The notes under the pieces are model-generated. The model did not search any database and was not told the DNA's origin. It saw only the letters and a program-made list of their open reading frames with translations. The translations under genes and the position numbers were made by a program. 64,000 nucleotides of DNA from Ficedula albicollis (Eukaryota; Chordata; Aves; Passeriformes; Muscicapidae). This document shows positions 11,498-27,110 of the stretch, in pieces. The stretch covers positions 5,931,431 through 5,995,430 of the forward strand of contig NC_021680.1 of assembly GCF_000247815.1 (NCBI RefSeq). Reading direction: 5' to 3'. Each line of letters opens with the position of its first letter. Position 1 is the first letter of the stretch.

Positions 11498-14183
11498 TAT
11501 CATGAGACCTTTTGGAATCATGTTCTGAACCAAGATCAATGACACAAATAAAATCAATAAAAATTCCTAACCCTCCCCAAAAAAGGTCAATCTTAGCAGA
11601 TAGCTCTGTTTAGGAACAGAAAACATTCAGGGCCCAAGGTGACACAGCTGTCTTTAGCCTCCTGAAAAGAACAGGTTAAATGCTTCCTTTGGGGGAGTTT
11701 TTCTGCTTTCTTGTATTCAGTCACGGTGAAATTGAAGAGGAATTAACAATATTTTCAATGCCACATTCCTAAAGCACCCACACCCCTGCAGAAGGTATCA
11801 AGGGAAATCAAGACTAAAGCCAAAGACTAGTTTCTACTGTGTATTTTTAACATTTCTCCTTGCTATAATTCAGTACTAATTTCATTTAAATAAAATAAAT
11901 ACCCGTGCTGCTGCCATTCCTTAAACATACCTCTCTCACCTGCCATAGGCAAATCAGACCCAGCTGCTGCTGAGGGTGACTGAGAATGAATTTCTATACC
12001 AGTAACAAAAAGTCTTTGCTGTTTGTACAAAAGTTTGATCCCTGGTGCCCCTTGCTTCTCACTGTTTTCTCAGTCTGACTTCAAGAAAATACTTCATAAT
12101 TTTAGAAAACAGATCCTACCAATCAATGTCCAGTGGAAAATGCCCAGGTCCACATATTATATAATTGTTTCATATATTTAATTGCTATTTCCTTGTTTCT
12201 CCATATTCCAGGGATAAAAAACACCAAATAATATTCTATTGGATTAACTGAGATATCAAAAAGCAAATTCACCCTGGCCCCATCTCTCCTCCATGGGCTC
12301 CTGGCACTGCAGTGAGCTGCCAATGAAATAAGAAAGAAGATTAGATATAATTAACTTAGAAATGAATTATATGCTCTGATAAGTGAATATGCTCTGATAA
12401 AATCCAACAAAGGAATCTGACTTATTTCAGATGCTCTATCACTACTTATGCACCTATTGCTGCCAAGAGCTGCTTTGCCAAAAGACTGATGGAAGATTTT
12501 AAAAAAACCAACCCACACCACCACCTTCTGCTGCAGAAAACCCCTGCCAGAGCGTTTGCTCCATCTGGGCTGAGATGCCCAGCTGAAGAGGGGCTGCTGC
12601 TGGTCCATCTGCAAAACAGGGCCCACACCAATTGCCTGACTTATGGCAGATTTGGAAGGCTGTTCTATGGAAAAGATGTGCAAAACAGCTTGGCCTTTTC
12701 CCTATCCCATCCTGTGTTTTCCTTTTCCTGCCTTTTTACAGAGATCCTGCATAAAAAATGCATTAATTCTGGCCTGCTCCTGCTCTGTGTATTCCTGTGT
12801 CAGCTGATCCATGGTGGGGAAATGGGTGAAATGATTCACTGGACAACTTATTTTCAAGAAGACTTTTCAGATTTTCCTCCTGTCATTTATTTTTCGCACA
12901 ATTTTGTTTTGTCTTCCTTCTGAATCCACAAATGCAACTGTACTTGATTTTGGTGGTGTGAGCAGGGAAGGACTCAGGGAGAAAGAATTTAAAACCTTTA
13001 ATGTTTAGGTTTATTAGAAAGAATTTTCACCACCCCACTAATTAATTGCTTTAAATCACAGAAGTTCAAAAAGCAATTACATGTAATGATAAACTCTTTT
13101 TTCAGATGGGTTGCAGGTGTCACATCTGAGGCGAGGTAGAGAAATGTAGAGTATGTGTCCACTGTTTTCCTTGTACCTGGATCAGAAGCATCCTTGCTTT
13201 TCTTGCTGTTTGTTAAGAGACATATTACACAAAAAAATCCATTACTAGCAAGAATACAGTGATTAAACATTAAAAAACCAACCAAACAAAGCCCTTACAT
13301 TTTAAAATGTCATTAAATCACTTTTTCATAGAGATCCACAAGCCTCAAGTGAGTCCAGTGGGAGGAAACAGGAGGGGCTCACGTAATAGTCTAAAAATAA
13401 GTTAAATTCAAAATACGAGCAGCAGACTGACCTTACTGGCTAATAACAACTTTCTTAAAAAAATAAAATCATAATAAGGTACCAGATGGGGCAACCAACC
13501 AATATTCATCATTGTGTGCATCCCCAGAAATGGTGTATCTATAATATGAAAAGATAACAGACCATATGTGCTCCAGAAATTAACCAAAATAAAAGGCAGC
13601 TAATTCGCTTCATTTTCATTTAACTGGGCCCATCCTCTGAGCTTTAATTTGCAGGCACTGAAGGTGAAAACTCAAGCTGCTAATCTTAATCATTGTTATG
13701 TGCATAGCAAAATTTATGATTATACAAGTTTTTGGAGAAACAAAGATGATAATTTACAAAAATGTGGTGATACAACTTGCATATTATGCAGAGGGAAATA
13801 TTACAGTGGGAACAAGAAGTGGGATATCAGAAGTCCTTGGTTCTGTCATTTGTAACCTCTTTGAAAAGAGGTTTTGGGGAAAGATATAAACAAATCTTCT
13901 GAAGTCCTGGCAGGTGCTCACTACTGCAGTGAAGTTGTGCTTGCAAAGGTATAGAGACAGAAGGGAAAGCAATTTATATGGATCTGGGCATGAACGTAGT
14001 CAGAGTGAAAGCTGGAGCAATGGGAGGAATTGGGGCTCTGAAGGATTAGTTTGGATGCAAGAGCCAGCATTGCCTTCAGCAGCATCGTGTCCCTTTCACT
14101 GTCCTGTCCCTGCCATCCCTCTGGGCTGGGACAGCGAGGCCATGCTGGGCACCTGAGCATGGCCAAAACTGCCAACGTTTTAC
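11498..14183. other. Unique sequence, nothing recognised
   Basis: About 2.7 kb. The longest frame (12489-12923, +, 144 codons) shows no domain and lies in ordinary AT-rich sequence. No transposon was recognised. Confidence 0.45.
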
Positions 14184-15180
14184 ACAAAATCACAGAATTC
14201 ACAGAATCACTGGGGTGGAAGAGACTTTCAAGATCACCGAGTCCAACCCATGCCCTAACACCTCAACCAGACCATGGCACCAAGTGCCACATCCAGTCTT
14301 TATTCAAACACCCCCAGGGATGGTGACTCCATCACCTCCCCAGGCAGACATTCCAGTACTTTATTATTCTTTCCATAAAAAACTTTTTCCTAATATCCAA
14401 TCTCTATTTCCCTCTGACACAGCTTAAAGCTGTGTCCTCTGGTTCTGTCAATTGCTGCCTGGAGAAAGAGACCAACCCCACCTGAGCACAGCCACCTTTC
14501 AGGGAGCTGCAGAGAGTGATCAGGTCACCCCTGAGTCTCCTTTTCTCCAGGCTGAACACCCCCAGCTCCCTCAGCCGTTCCTCACAGGGTTTGTGTTCCA
14601 GCCCCTCTCCAGCCTCGTTCCCTCCTCTGCACACACTCAGTGTCTCAATGTCCCTCCTAAACTGAGGGGCCAGCACTGGACACACACTCAGGGTGTGCCT
14701 CACCAGTGCTGGGCACAGGGGCAGAATGAGCTCCCTGCTCCTGCTGGCCACACCACTCCTGATCCTGGCCAGGGGCCATTGGCTTTGGCCACCAGGGCAC
14801 AGTGCTGGCTCCTGTCCAGCTGCTGCCCATCAGCACCCCCAGGTCCCTTTCTGCCTGGGCACTGTCCAGACACACCGTCCCCACAGAACAGTGCAGGGCG
14901 TTGTTGTGGCCAAAATGCAGGACTCAGCACTTGGACTTATTAAACTTCATCCCACTGGACTCTGCCCATCCACCCAACTGTTCCAGGTCTCTCTGCAGAG
15001 CCCTCCCACCTTCCAACAGATCGACACACGCTCCCAGCTTAGTGTCATCTGCAAATTTACTGATGAAAGACTCAATACCCTCATCCATGTCATCAATAAA
15101 AATACAGAACAGAACAGGCCCCAGCACAGACCCCTGGGGGACACCACCAGTGACTGGCCACCAGCTGTATGCTTTAGGTA
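14184..15180 (-). mobile_element. CR1 LINE, ~1 kb 3' part including RT fragment
   Basis: The element starts at the inverted 3' end (AGAATTCACAGAATCACTGG, then GGAAGAGACTTTCAAGATC) and runs through the 3' UTR-like region into ORF2. At the 5' side it encodes a recognisable reverse-transcriptase segment (see 14924-15127). It abuts a second CR1 3' end at 15187. Its distal ~700 bp recur in the second copy beginning at 18530. Confidence 0.93.
14924..15127 (-). pseudogene. CR1 ORF2 reverse-transcriptase fragment
   Basis: A 67-codon frame on the minus strand. It contains [10 protein letters not shown] and then [10 protein letters not shown], the (F/Y)xDD catalytic-loop motif and context of the CR1-clade non-LTR reverse transcriptase, and further on [16 protein letters not shown] full CR1 ORF2 protein is roughly 900-1000 residues, so this is a small internal slice, cut by 5' truncation upstream and a stop downstream. 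The enzyme would copy CR1 RNA at nicked chromosomal DNA, but this piece cannot be active. An identical slice occurs at 18995-19198. Confidence 0.9.
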
Positions 15181-15186
15181 CTATAG

Positions 15187-15715
15187 AACTATAAAATCAT
15201 GGAATATCCTGAGCTGGAAAGGACCCACCAGGATCATCAAGTCCCCAACCCCTGTCCCTGCACAGACACCCCAGCAATCCCACCCTGTGCATCCCTGGGA
15301 GTGCTGTCCAAACTCTCCTGGAGCTCTGCAGCCTCGGGGCTGTGCCCATTCCCAGGGGATCCTGTTCAGTGCCCACCACCCTCTGGGGGAAGAACTTTTT
15401 CCTGATATCCAACCTAAACCTCCCCCAACACAGCTTCATGCCATTCCCTCAGGTTCTGTCATCTCAGAGACCCTTGGATGCACACCAGGGTTTGTCCCTG
15501 GGCACAGAGAACAGAGATTGGTGCAGCCCCTCAGGAGGAGCTGCAGCCCCTGCTGAGTTCTGCCCTCAGTCTCCTCTGCTCCAGCTGAACAAGCCAAGTG
15601 CCCTCAGCTGTTCCTCATTTGTCCCCTCCAGACCCTACACTGCCCTCAGGTCTGTCCTGTGGACTCTCTCCAACAGCTTTAGATCTTTCTCATGTTGTGG
15701 CACCCAATACTGGTA
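15187..15715 (-). mobile_element. CR1 LINE 3' fragment, second subfamily
   Basis: It begins at the inverted terminus (TATAAAATCATGGAATATCC, GAGCTGGAAAGGACCCACC), continues with TGTGCATCCCTGGGAGTGC, and ends near CACCCAATACTGG. The same subfamily occurs at 51884-52035. It has no intact frame. Confidence 0.88.
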
Positions 15716-19250
<3,535 letters not shown>

Positions 19251-19257
19251 ACTATAG

Positions 19258-19735
19258 AACTATAAAATCATGGAATATCCTGAGCTGGAAAGGACCCACC
19301 AGGATCATCAAGTCCCCAACCCCTGTCCCTGCACAGACACCCCAGCAATCCCACCCTGTGCATCCCTGGGAGTGCTGTCCAAACTCTCCTGGAGCTCTGC
19401 AGCCTCGGGGCTGTGCCCATTCCCAGGGGAGCCTGGGCAGCTCCAAACACCCTCTGGGGAAGAACCTTTCCCTGATCTCCAGCCTGACCCTGCCTGGCCC
19501 AGCTGCAGCCACTCCCTGGTCCTGTCCCTGGGCACAGAGAACAGAGATTGGTGCAGCCCCTCAGGAGGAGCTGCAGCCCCTGCTGAGTTCTGCCCTCAGT
19601 CTCCTCTGCTCCAGCTGAACAAGCCAAGTGCCCTCAGCTGTTCCTCATTTGTCCCCTCCAGACCCTACACTGCCCTCAGGTCTCTCCAACAGCTTTAGAT
19701 CTTTCTCATGTTGTGGCACCCAATACTGGTAGGAG
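19258..19735 (-). mobile_element. CR1 LINE 3' fragment (second copy)
   Basis: This corresponds to 15187-15715. The block at about 19430-19530 (GAACCTTTCCCTGATCTCC, CTGCCTGGCCCAGCTGCAGC) replaces a different CR1 variant present in copy 1. Confidence 0.88.
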
Positions 19736-20473
19736 ATCTTGGTTTTGCACTGATGCTTTTTCACATGTTCACATCCTTCTGCTCTGATCCAGCAGTTAAA
19801 GATCCCATCCATTTATTTGTGGGCAGATTTCCCCCAGGGTGACCTCTTGGGATCAGACACTGAACCCACAGTGAGAGAGAGCAGATTTGTTAGAGGAGCT
19901 GAGCAGGAGGAATCTGTCTCTGCTCCACTTGCCAGTGCTTCCAGACAGGATTTCAGTCATGCCTGCATGTCAGCAGCCTTCCTGGGGATTCTCTAAAGAG
20001 CCTATCAAGCTGACCACCTCAGACAGGCAGGGCCAGGGCCTCTCTGCTCTCCAATTCCAATGAGCTGTGCTTAATGCAGCATCTGCCTTGTCTGTCTTCT
20101 GCCTGCCCATGTATTAACACACAGCTTTGTGCCGCTCCCCGGGTCTCTCAAGCATATAATAAATAGAGTTCCAGCTCACTGGAACCTCCTGCAGCAGCTG
20201 AGATTGTGATTTGTTTTGCTGTGACTGCTCATTTGGAAGTTCCTGGCTTTGGCAGGACAGCACAAGTACCCACAGTTGAAAACACATGCTTGGGAAGTCG
20301 GTGGTGCTCCAACATGCTCCTGCTAAAGCTGGAAGAGGAGCGCCCTGGCTGAGGAGCCCTCCTGGGGCAGGGAAAGATCCTGGGGGGAGTCTTGAGCTTG
20401 GGGGGAAAGGATGGAGGACACAAGGACACAGGTTGCTTTCCTACTGGTCTGCAGTATTCTGCCACTTGGAAGC

Positions 20474-20503
20474 TTCCCTTCCCTTCCCTTCCCTTCCCTT
20501 CCC
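20474..20503. repeat. (TTCCC)n microsatellite, ~6 units
   Basis: A pyrimidine-rich pentamer array directly preceding the 11-bp array. Their shared CTTCCC core suggests one arose from the other. Confidence 0.93.
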
Positions 20504-20630
20504 TGAAACTTCCCTGAAACTTCCCTGAAACTTCCCTGAAACTTCCCTGAAACTTCCCTGAAACTTCCCTGAAACTTCCCTGAAACTTCCCTGAAACTTC
20601 CCTGAAACTTCCCTGAAACTTCCCTGAAAT
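20504..20630. repeat. 11-bp minisatellite (TGAAACTTCCC), 11 units
   Basis: Eleven perfect TGAAACTTCCC units, decaying at TGAAATACTG. On the minus strand it reads as repeated KFQGSFREVSG-type peptides, which I regard as spurious. Confidence 0.95.
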
Positions 20631-20879
20631 ACTGATTTTTCCTTGAAATAAGAACACTTATGCTGATCGCTATCCATAGTCTTGAAATAAACTGTTGTAA
20701 ACAACAGCCAGGTTTCCAAAGTGACTTCCTCGAGTATCTTGCTCCATTATCCAAAAAAAAAAAAGATCTTATGCTGCATCTTCTGCTCAGCAGAGAGACT
20801 TACAGCACCTCATGGCTTTATTCAGACATTTGTTTCAGTGACACCTGCAGCAAAGTGTGGGTGAGAGATCTCTGATATC

Positions 20880-20937
20880 CAAAATACCATGGAAAGGCTT
20901 GGGTTGGAAGGGAACTTAGAGATCATCTCATTCCAAA
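20880..20937 (-). mobile_element. CR1 LINE 3'-end fragment
   Basis: A short inverted CR1 terminus: AAATACCATGGAAAGGCTTG, then GGGTTGGAAGGGAACTTAG and GATCATCTCATTCC. Confidence 0.75.
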
Positions 20938-23309
20938 TGTGTAGGGGGAGGAGGAGGTGAGACAGGAGCTCTGGCAGACAGTGCTCTCCCAGCAGCTTTT
21001 TCCTCAGGGCAACCAAAGCTCCCAAACCAAGCAACACCCCCACTGTGACACAAAAAATAAACCCAGGGAGCCAGCCTGTGTTTCTTGGCTTGTTTAAATT
21101 TGGAGCACAGACAGCACAATGTATGGGTGAGATGAAACCTACGGCGTCTACCAAGTGCAAAATTAGGTAAGTGATTTCTCCTGGGTAAGAAGAGGAGTGT
21201 CACAGCCTCCCCTCTCACTGTGGGATTTAACATAAAGGAGCCTCACTAGGTTCTCATGGGGAGAAATCCAGCCTGGAGCTACACCCCTGGCCACTGCAGG
21301 TGTTTCTTCCCAGCACACTGGTGCCTGCTATGAGCTATGGGTTGTACAGAAAGCTCAGCACCCCAAACCCAGCTCCTGCCACACATAAACTTTCAGTATC
21401 CAAATCCTTTACAGGCTCCAGAACTCACAGTCCAAGCTAAGAAAGGCTGCCCCACCCAATACCTGTCTCCATGTAAATTAGGGAGAAAAGGGATGGATTT
21501 CTCCTCATCTTGCTGCCAAAGTCATTAGGAACTGTGAAGATCCGTTTAGCACATATGCATTTTGGAAAGTCATCACACACCCGCTGGTGGGGTTATTGCT
21601 CTGTACCAACCTTGCTGCTGGTGCTGCTTCTCTTCCTCTCCAGGAAGTTAAAAAAATCTGCTCCCTGGGCACTTCAACAGACACAGAGGGAACACTATTC
21701 CCTTCCTGCCATAATCTACCCTCTTGTTTCCAGCTGCCTACAACAGTTAAAGTAAAGAATCCATAAGAGGAAATTCAGCACAAACAAACCAAAGCTGAAA
21801 ATCTGGAGAAGTAAATGTGTCACCCACAAGCCAGAAGGGTTGGCAGGCAGGAGCAGCCCCACTCTGTCATGTTAACGATTCATTCACTCCACATCCCTGC
21901 TCTGACAGGTGATCTCCTTTTCGTCCTGCTCCTCCTCTCCCTGGAAAAGCCCCCAAGCAGAGTGGCTGCCAATCTCCAACATTCTGGTACTGCAGGGAGT
22001 GCTGGTGAAAGTACACTGTTCTGCTTTTGTGTTTATTCAAGTGCTCCCTGCTGGCTTTACCTCTGGCTCAGGAGACTGGGATATGGTTCTCAGAGCTATT
22101 TCTTTTGGGATTGGTCCCAAAATACTCAAAACAACCACAGGCACAGGAGCTGCTGCTTCCCCCAGGAGAGAGAAAAACCTCTCTGTGGCTGTGGATTCTT
22201 GCCTGCAATCACAGCAAAGCCCACCTGAGATCCACTGTTATTATTGGACAAACATCCTCATCCCAACAATCTTTGCATGGCAAATAAAATAAAACAGGTC
22301 TGTCAAAGACCAAAACTTCTAAAGCACCAGCATATATTCGAGACCTCCTTTGTTCCCTTGCCTCAGGCCTTTTAATGAGAGTTTCTCATTAGAGGACATG
22401 GCTGGGGCTCCTTGTGCACAGTTTAAAGGAAAGTGAACATCACTGAAGGCACTGCAGTTTGTTATCTCCTTCCCAACCAGGGCAGTTTTATTTATATTTA
22501 GGGCCAACACCTAAAAGCTTTGCAAGCTAAAATAAAAGTGGCTTGGAAGGAATCGTGAGATTGCTGTGAAAAGGCAGTTTGAAAATAAATCCTGGCTGAA
22601 GGGAAAACCTCTCCTGGGAAACTTCCATGTCCTGATGTGAAACAAACCTCGAGGGTTTGCTTTCAGCACCTGCTGAGCATCGCGGTGTCACACAAAGATC
22701 CTGGTGTCACACAAACCTGCTGGCAGCGGGAAAGGCACCTGGGCCACTCCCTGAAAGCCATCTTTCACAGGAAATAAAGAGGTGACCAGAGGGGACAGTG
22801 CCTCACTAAAAGGAATTCCCAGTTGCAGCTCCCCAGGTGACCATGTGTCTTTTAATCAACATGCCTTTGAAACCCTTCCCATCTGCTCCCACCAGTGCCA
22901 CAGCACAGGCAAAATTTCAGGACTTCCCAGCTCTCAATTACCATTTACTACCTCAAAAATCTGTCATGTCCAATACTTTTCCCAGATTTTTCCACCTTGG
23001 AGCTGCTTTTTCCTTCTCACCCACTCAGCACTTCATTTGTCCTTTCTTCCCACCCTGGTCCATTTTTCCCATGTCCCTTCCACTTAAACCAACCAACCTT
23101 CTCCTCTAAATCATTTAATTAAACTTTTCTTCTAAATCTCATCCTCAAAGCTTCTTTTCCTGCTCCAATCCCAGCTGTGCCACACTGGCTACGGCTCCAT
23201 GATGAACCCAGGGCTGCTGCTGGCCACCATCTCCCCTCAGCACTGGCCACTTCAGAGCCCAGTCACCTGCCTGGATCTCCTTTTGAAAGATCCAGGATCA
23301 TCCTGAAGG
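20938..23309. other. Unique sequence, nothing recognised
   Basis: About 2.4 kb. The longest frames (21815-22228 and 21909-22292, +) overlap each other in different frames and have no domain signature. No repeat was recognised. Confidence 0.45.
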
Positions 23310-23314
23310 CTCAA
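23310..23314. repeat. Target-site duplication (CTCAA), left
   Basis: CTCAA directly precedes the LTR and is repeated at 23780-23784. A 5-bp duplication fits ERVL-type or similar retroviral integrases. Confidence 0.7.
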
Positions 23315-23779
23315 TGTCCTGGTTTGAAGGACAGGTGTCTGCCAATTAAGGCAGAAGCTCCTCTTTGACATGGAGAGTGTAAACCCCCTTCTCCCAAATT
23401 ATTATTATAATTTTGAAATTAAGGGGCTCTCAGGCAAAGATAAGGGAATTAGGAATAACAGTTCTTTACTGGGAAAATTAAAATAGAAATGCAGTATTAC
23501 AAAGAACAATCCCAACACTGACAGAATGGAGCTGGCCGGAGCATCTCCCAGTGGGATGATGTAATTTTATCAGTCATGCAGTGGGACTGAATGGGCCAGC
23601 AGCAGATGATATCTGCCTGGAGGGAGGATGGGCTGTGGGAAAGATAAAGATGATTGCCCCAGCTGGTTTAAAGCTGGCCCATGAGCAGATAATGTGTGCC
23701 AGGAGATAAGGGTCACTGCCCCACCCGGCTCAGCAGATGGGGACAGAATGCACATTGCTGGCCACGTCAACCCAACACA
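23315..23779. mobile_element. Solo LTR of an endogenous retrovirus, 465 bp
   Basis: It begins TGTCCTGGTTTGAAGG and ends CAACCCAACACA, giving TG...CA termini, flanked by CTCAA duplications. The internal stretch TTGAAATTAAGGGGCTCTC and the start resemble a common passerine LTR family I recall, often oriented on the minus strand; I leave strand open. No gag, pol or env sequence lies beside it, so it is a solo LTR left by LTR-LTR recombination. It contains four AGATAA motifs (23438, 23642, 23687, 23704) and a CCAGCT...AGCTGG inverted repeat (about 23660-23677). Confidence 0.82.
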
Positions 23780-23784
23780 CTCAA
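23780..23784. repeat. Target-site duplication (CTCAA), right
   Basis: It is the direct repeat of 23310-23314 immediately after the LTR's terminal CA. Confidence 0.7.
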
Positions 23785-24990
23785 AAAGAGCATTTTTCAG
23801 ACCCTGCATGGGTGGAGATCTGGGAGAAGAGGATGTGGTAGCTCTTTCCAAATATCCATGAGCAGCAGGCACAGCAGGGAAAGTTTTGGTGCTGGGATGG
23901 CAGGAGGTGAAGCAGCACCACAAACTCTCACTCTCACAGCAGCACAAAGGGAACAAGGTCTGCATTTTGCTCACACTTGCTGCCATCACCCATTCCTCAG
24001 CTTTTCCACGTGCTGGACTGAGGTGACCTGAGCCATGCTGATGGATCCCATGTGGGAGCTTCCTGAGGAGCTCACATTAGGTTAAAAGCCACCAAACCCC
24101 GAAACAGGACAGAAGTTTGAAAGACAAAACTACTTTTCAAGCGATTTATTTCCCAATCCTTTCAAAACCACCTTATTTCAGGTGTGTTTGACACCTCCTT
24201 GTCCTCTGCAGAAGGTGCAAAATGTGTCAGGAGAGAGAGAAAAAAAAGGGAAAAAACCATTTGCTCTAACTTCATTTCTTCAAGTGTCATTTACTGAGTG
24301 GAATATTATTGGAAAAGGTCCCTGTTGCAAATGCACTCATATGGGCCATTTAGAAGTCATTCCACCCATGCATGAAGTGCTGCTTCAGGTCACGGGTGGC
24401 TTCTGGGCACTGATTCCTACCATGACATTTTTCAGTCCTTTTCTAAAGAAATATGAAAGCCAAACTGCTGACATTCAGAGCTTCCTACTCAGATATATTT
24501 TTGCCAGGAAGAAAAAACAACTGTGTGTGATTTAATCACTAATCAAAGACATAAAAAGTTACTTACCCATCAGAGGATTGTGAAATATATGATTTGGAAA
24601 TATATTCTTTTTTTATATTCTTTTTTTTCCCTATGTAAATCAACATGGAAAAGTTAATGTTTCTGTATTGGTCCAAAATGGATGTTTTGAATGTTTTCCC
24701 TATTATTCTCCAAATGTTTAACATCTTAACATGAAAAGAAGTGATTTCTTAACAAAATCAAAATTTCCTTAAGGGAAGATCTTGTTTCTATAAGACACAC
24801 CTGTTAATCAGTAAAGAGATTTCCCTCCATGAAAAACCAACTGGTTGACCCTAAATTCCTTTCCAACCTTTAGAGGCCTCTAGGATGAAAGGGCCTCAGA
24901 AGTCCTTAGACAAAAACTGAACTGGGATCAGAGCCCAGAAACTTCTTCATGAGCTCAAGAGGTCAAACCCTGCTGTGACACAAGGTGCTG

Positions 24991-25024
24991 TCTCTCCTCT
25001 CCTCTCCCTCTCCCTCTCCCTCCC
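24991..25024. repeat. (CTCTCC)n pyrimidine microsatellite
   Basis: Imperfect CTCCT/CTCTCC units. It is the same motif family as 25461-25516, some 450 bp away. Confidence 0.88.
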
Positions 25025-25460
25025 AGCAGCCTGTTTGCTTTCCTGCTTCCTTCCTTCACTAAGCAGGCATTTCTGGAAAATTATCCACAATGAATGCAGC
25101 ATCTCTTTCCTTAATGGAAGCAGCTGATTTAGAGCTGCTGCTGTGTATGTTTTGTTAGTGCTATTTTCTCTTGTGTGCATTGCTTTGCATTCATTAACAC
25201 TGGGTCCCATCTGCCATCTCATCACCCAGCCAGTGCCACGCCATCTTTCTGCAACTTCTTGCTTCCAGCTTTTGGCTGATTACTCTGAAAAAATTGGGAT
25301 TTGCAGCAGATTTCACCACCTTAGCTGTTTACCTTTTCCAGGTGTCCTGTTGGTACAATGAGGGGTTCCAATCAAGGCTGGTGGCTCTTCTCACAGTGGG
25401 AAAATCAGTTTATTCACAGCTTTTTGGACCTTCCTGTGGTTAATCCCATCTCTGTAATCC

Positions 25461-25516
25461 TCCTCTCCCTCTCCCTCTCCCTCTCCCTCTCCCTCTCCTC
25501 TCCTCTCCTCTTCTTC
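25461..25516. repeat. (CTCTCC)n microsatellite
   Basis: Consecutive CTCTCC units ending in CTCCT-type pentamers. It is homopyrimidine on this strand. Confidence 0.92.
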
Positions 25517-26483
25517 TCTTTATTGTTTGCTGTACTTTATTAAAACAAGGAAATTTTTCTGGAGTGATTTAAGGGTATTTATAATAACTCCTCACAAAGT
25601 TGGGGGCCACATTCCATTTAGCTCTGAAATATAAAAAGAAGCTTGTTTACCCTGTTTCCAGTGGAATCAAATATGCCCTGTTTCCATGGCAACTCCAACA
25701 CTTCCCAGCTCAAACTGTTGCACAGCCAGGAAGTGTTTAACCCTTGGAAGTGTGTGGATTTGAATCTTTTGGAATCAATACCAAAATAATTACCCTTCAT
25801 TGCATTGTCAGTCTGCCCCTGACAAAGAATGGGGCAGGGTTTTTGTCCTGGTTGTGAAAAATATCCTGCCCAATGTTTGTGGCTTTATTAACTCAGGTGA
25901 GGAAGAAAAGCAAGGAGTCATTGGTGTGCCTGGATTTATGGCCAGGGTGATGCATCAGTGATAAAAAAAAGGTTTCAGCATTGAGAACTTGCAGTGCTAA
26001 ATGCCTGAATCTAAGAATTTAATTTAAAATAGATGGGATCCTTTACAAAGCCCATGAGGATAGGTTTATTTTTGCAATAATTTGATATCACGCGAGCCCC
26101 AGGTTGGAACCTGCCATACCTGGCACTCACAGTGTGGTCACCTCCCTGCCAAGTGTCCATATTATGAGAATACTTTCATAAAAACACCTCCTTTTCTTAC
26201 TTCTCCTGCCTCCCACCCTTCCCTCCACACAACCTTGTTCTTTCACAGCTGGACCTGAAGCAGCCCCTGGGACATTCCCCTTCCTTCTCGTTGGAATTCA
26301 CCTGTTCCCAGCCAGGTAATGCCATGCAGATAACATTGGAAAAGGTATATAAACATTCTAAGCTTTTAGGACGGTGGTGATCTGGATTTAAGTGCTGTGA
26401 ATAAACAAAAGTCTCAAATATGCAGTGCCAGACTTCATTTGGTCATGAAAAATTCAGTGACAGTCAATTATAAATCTCAGCTT

Positions 26484-27110
26484 ATAGAATTTCAGAATCC
26501 TAGATTGGTTTGGGTTGGGAGAGGCCTTAAAGCCCATCAGTGCCACCCCTGCCATGGGCAGGGACATCTTCCACTAGCCCAGGTTGCTCCAAACCCCATC
26601 CAGCCTGGCCTTGGGCACTGCCAGGGATCCAGGGGCAGCCACAGCTTCTCTGGGCACCCTGTGCCAGGGCCTCACCACCCTCACAGGGAACAATTCCTTC
26701 CCAATATCCCATCTAACCCTGCTCTCTGGCAGTGGGAAGCCATTCCCCCTTGTCTTGTCACTCCACTTCCTGATGAATTGTCCCTCTCCAGTCCCTCTTC
26801 AGACCCTGGAAGTCACTGTGAGCTCTCCACTCAGCCTTCCCTTCTCCAGGCTGACCATTCCCAGCTCTCCCAGCCTGGCACCATAGGGGACATGCTCTTC
26901 CAAACCATCCTTCTCCAAGCTACAGCTCCACAGGGGACATGCTCCAGTCCCCTCAGCAACTCCACTGCCTCCTCTGGACTTGCTCCAGCTGTTCCACATC
27001 CTTCTTACACTGGGGGCACCAGACACAGCACTGTAGGTGTGGTCTCACACTTTCACAGCCAGAATTCCCTGCTCCAGAAGTCAGCCTCACTGCTCTCCTT
27101 GATTTCAAAC
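26484..27110 (-). mobile_element. CR1 LINE 3' fragment, ~0.63 kb
   Basis: It starts at the inverted terminus TTTCAGAATCCTAGATTGG and proceeds in canonical order through CCATGGGCAGGGACATCTTC, CTTCTCTGGGCACCCTGTG, CCATTCCCCCTTGTCTTG and a GCACCAGACACAGCACTG region. Positions 26690-26933 are nearly identical to 51037-51283. No complete frame remains. Confidence 0.93.

Larger units (their letters stand above)
23785..26483. other. Unique sequence with two CTCTCC arrays
   Basis: About 2.7 kb with no gene recognised. Simple arrays lie at 24991-25024 and 25461-25516. There are T-rich runs near 24608-24630. Confidence 0.45.

Noticed and set aside
8982..11528. Repeat proteins of 770-822 codons on both strands
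   Set aside because: They follow automatically from a stop-free 48-bp unit with a period divisible by three. No start context, splice sites or flanking coding sequence supports a gene.
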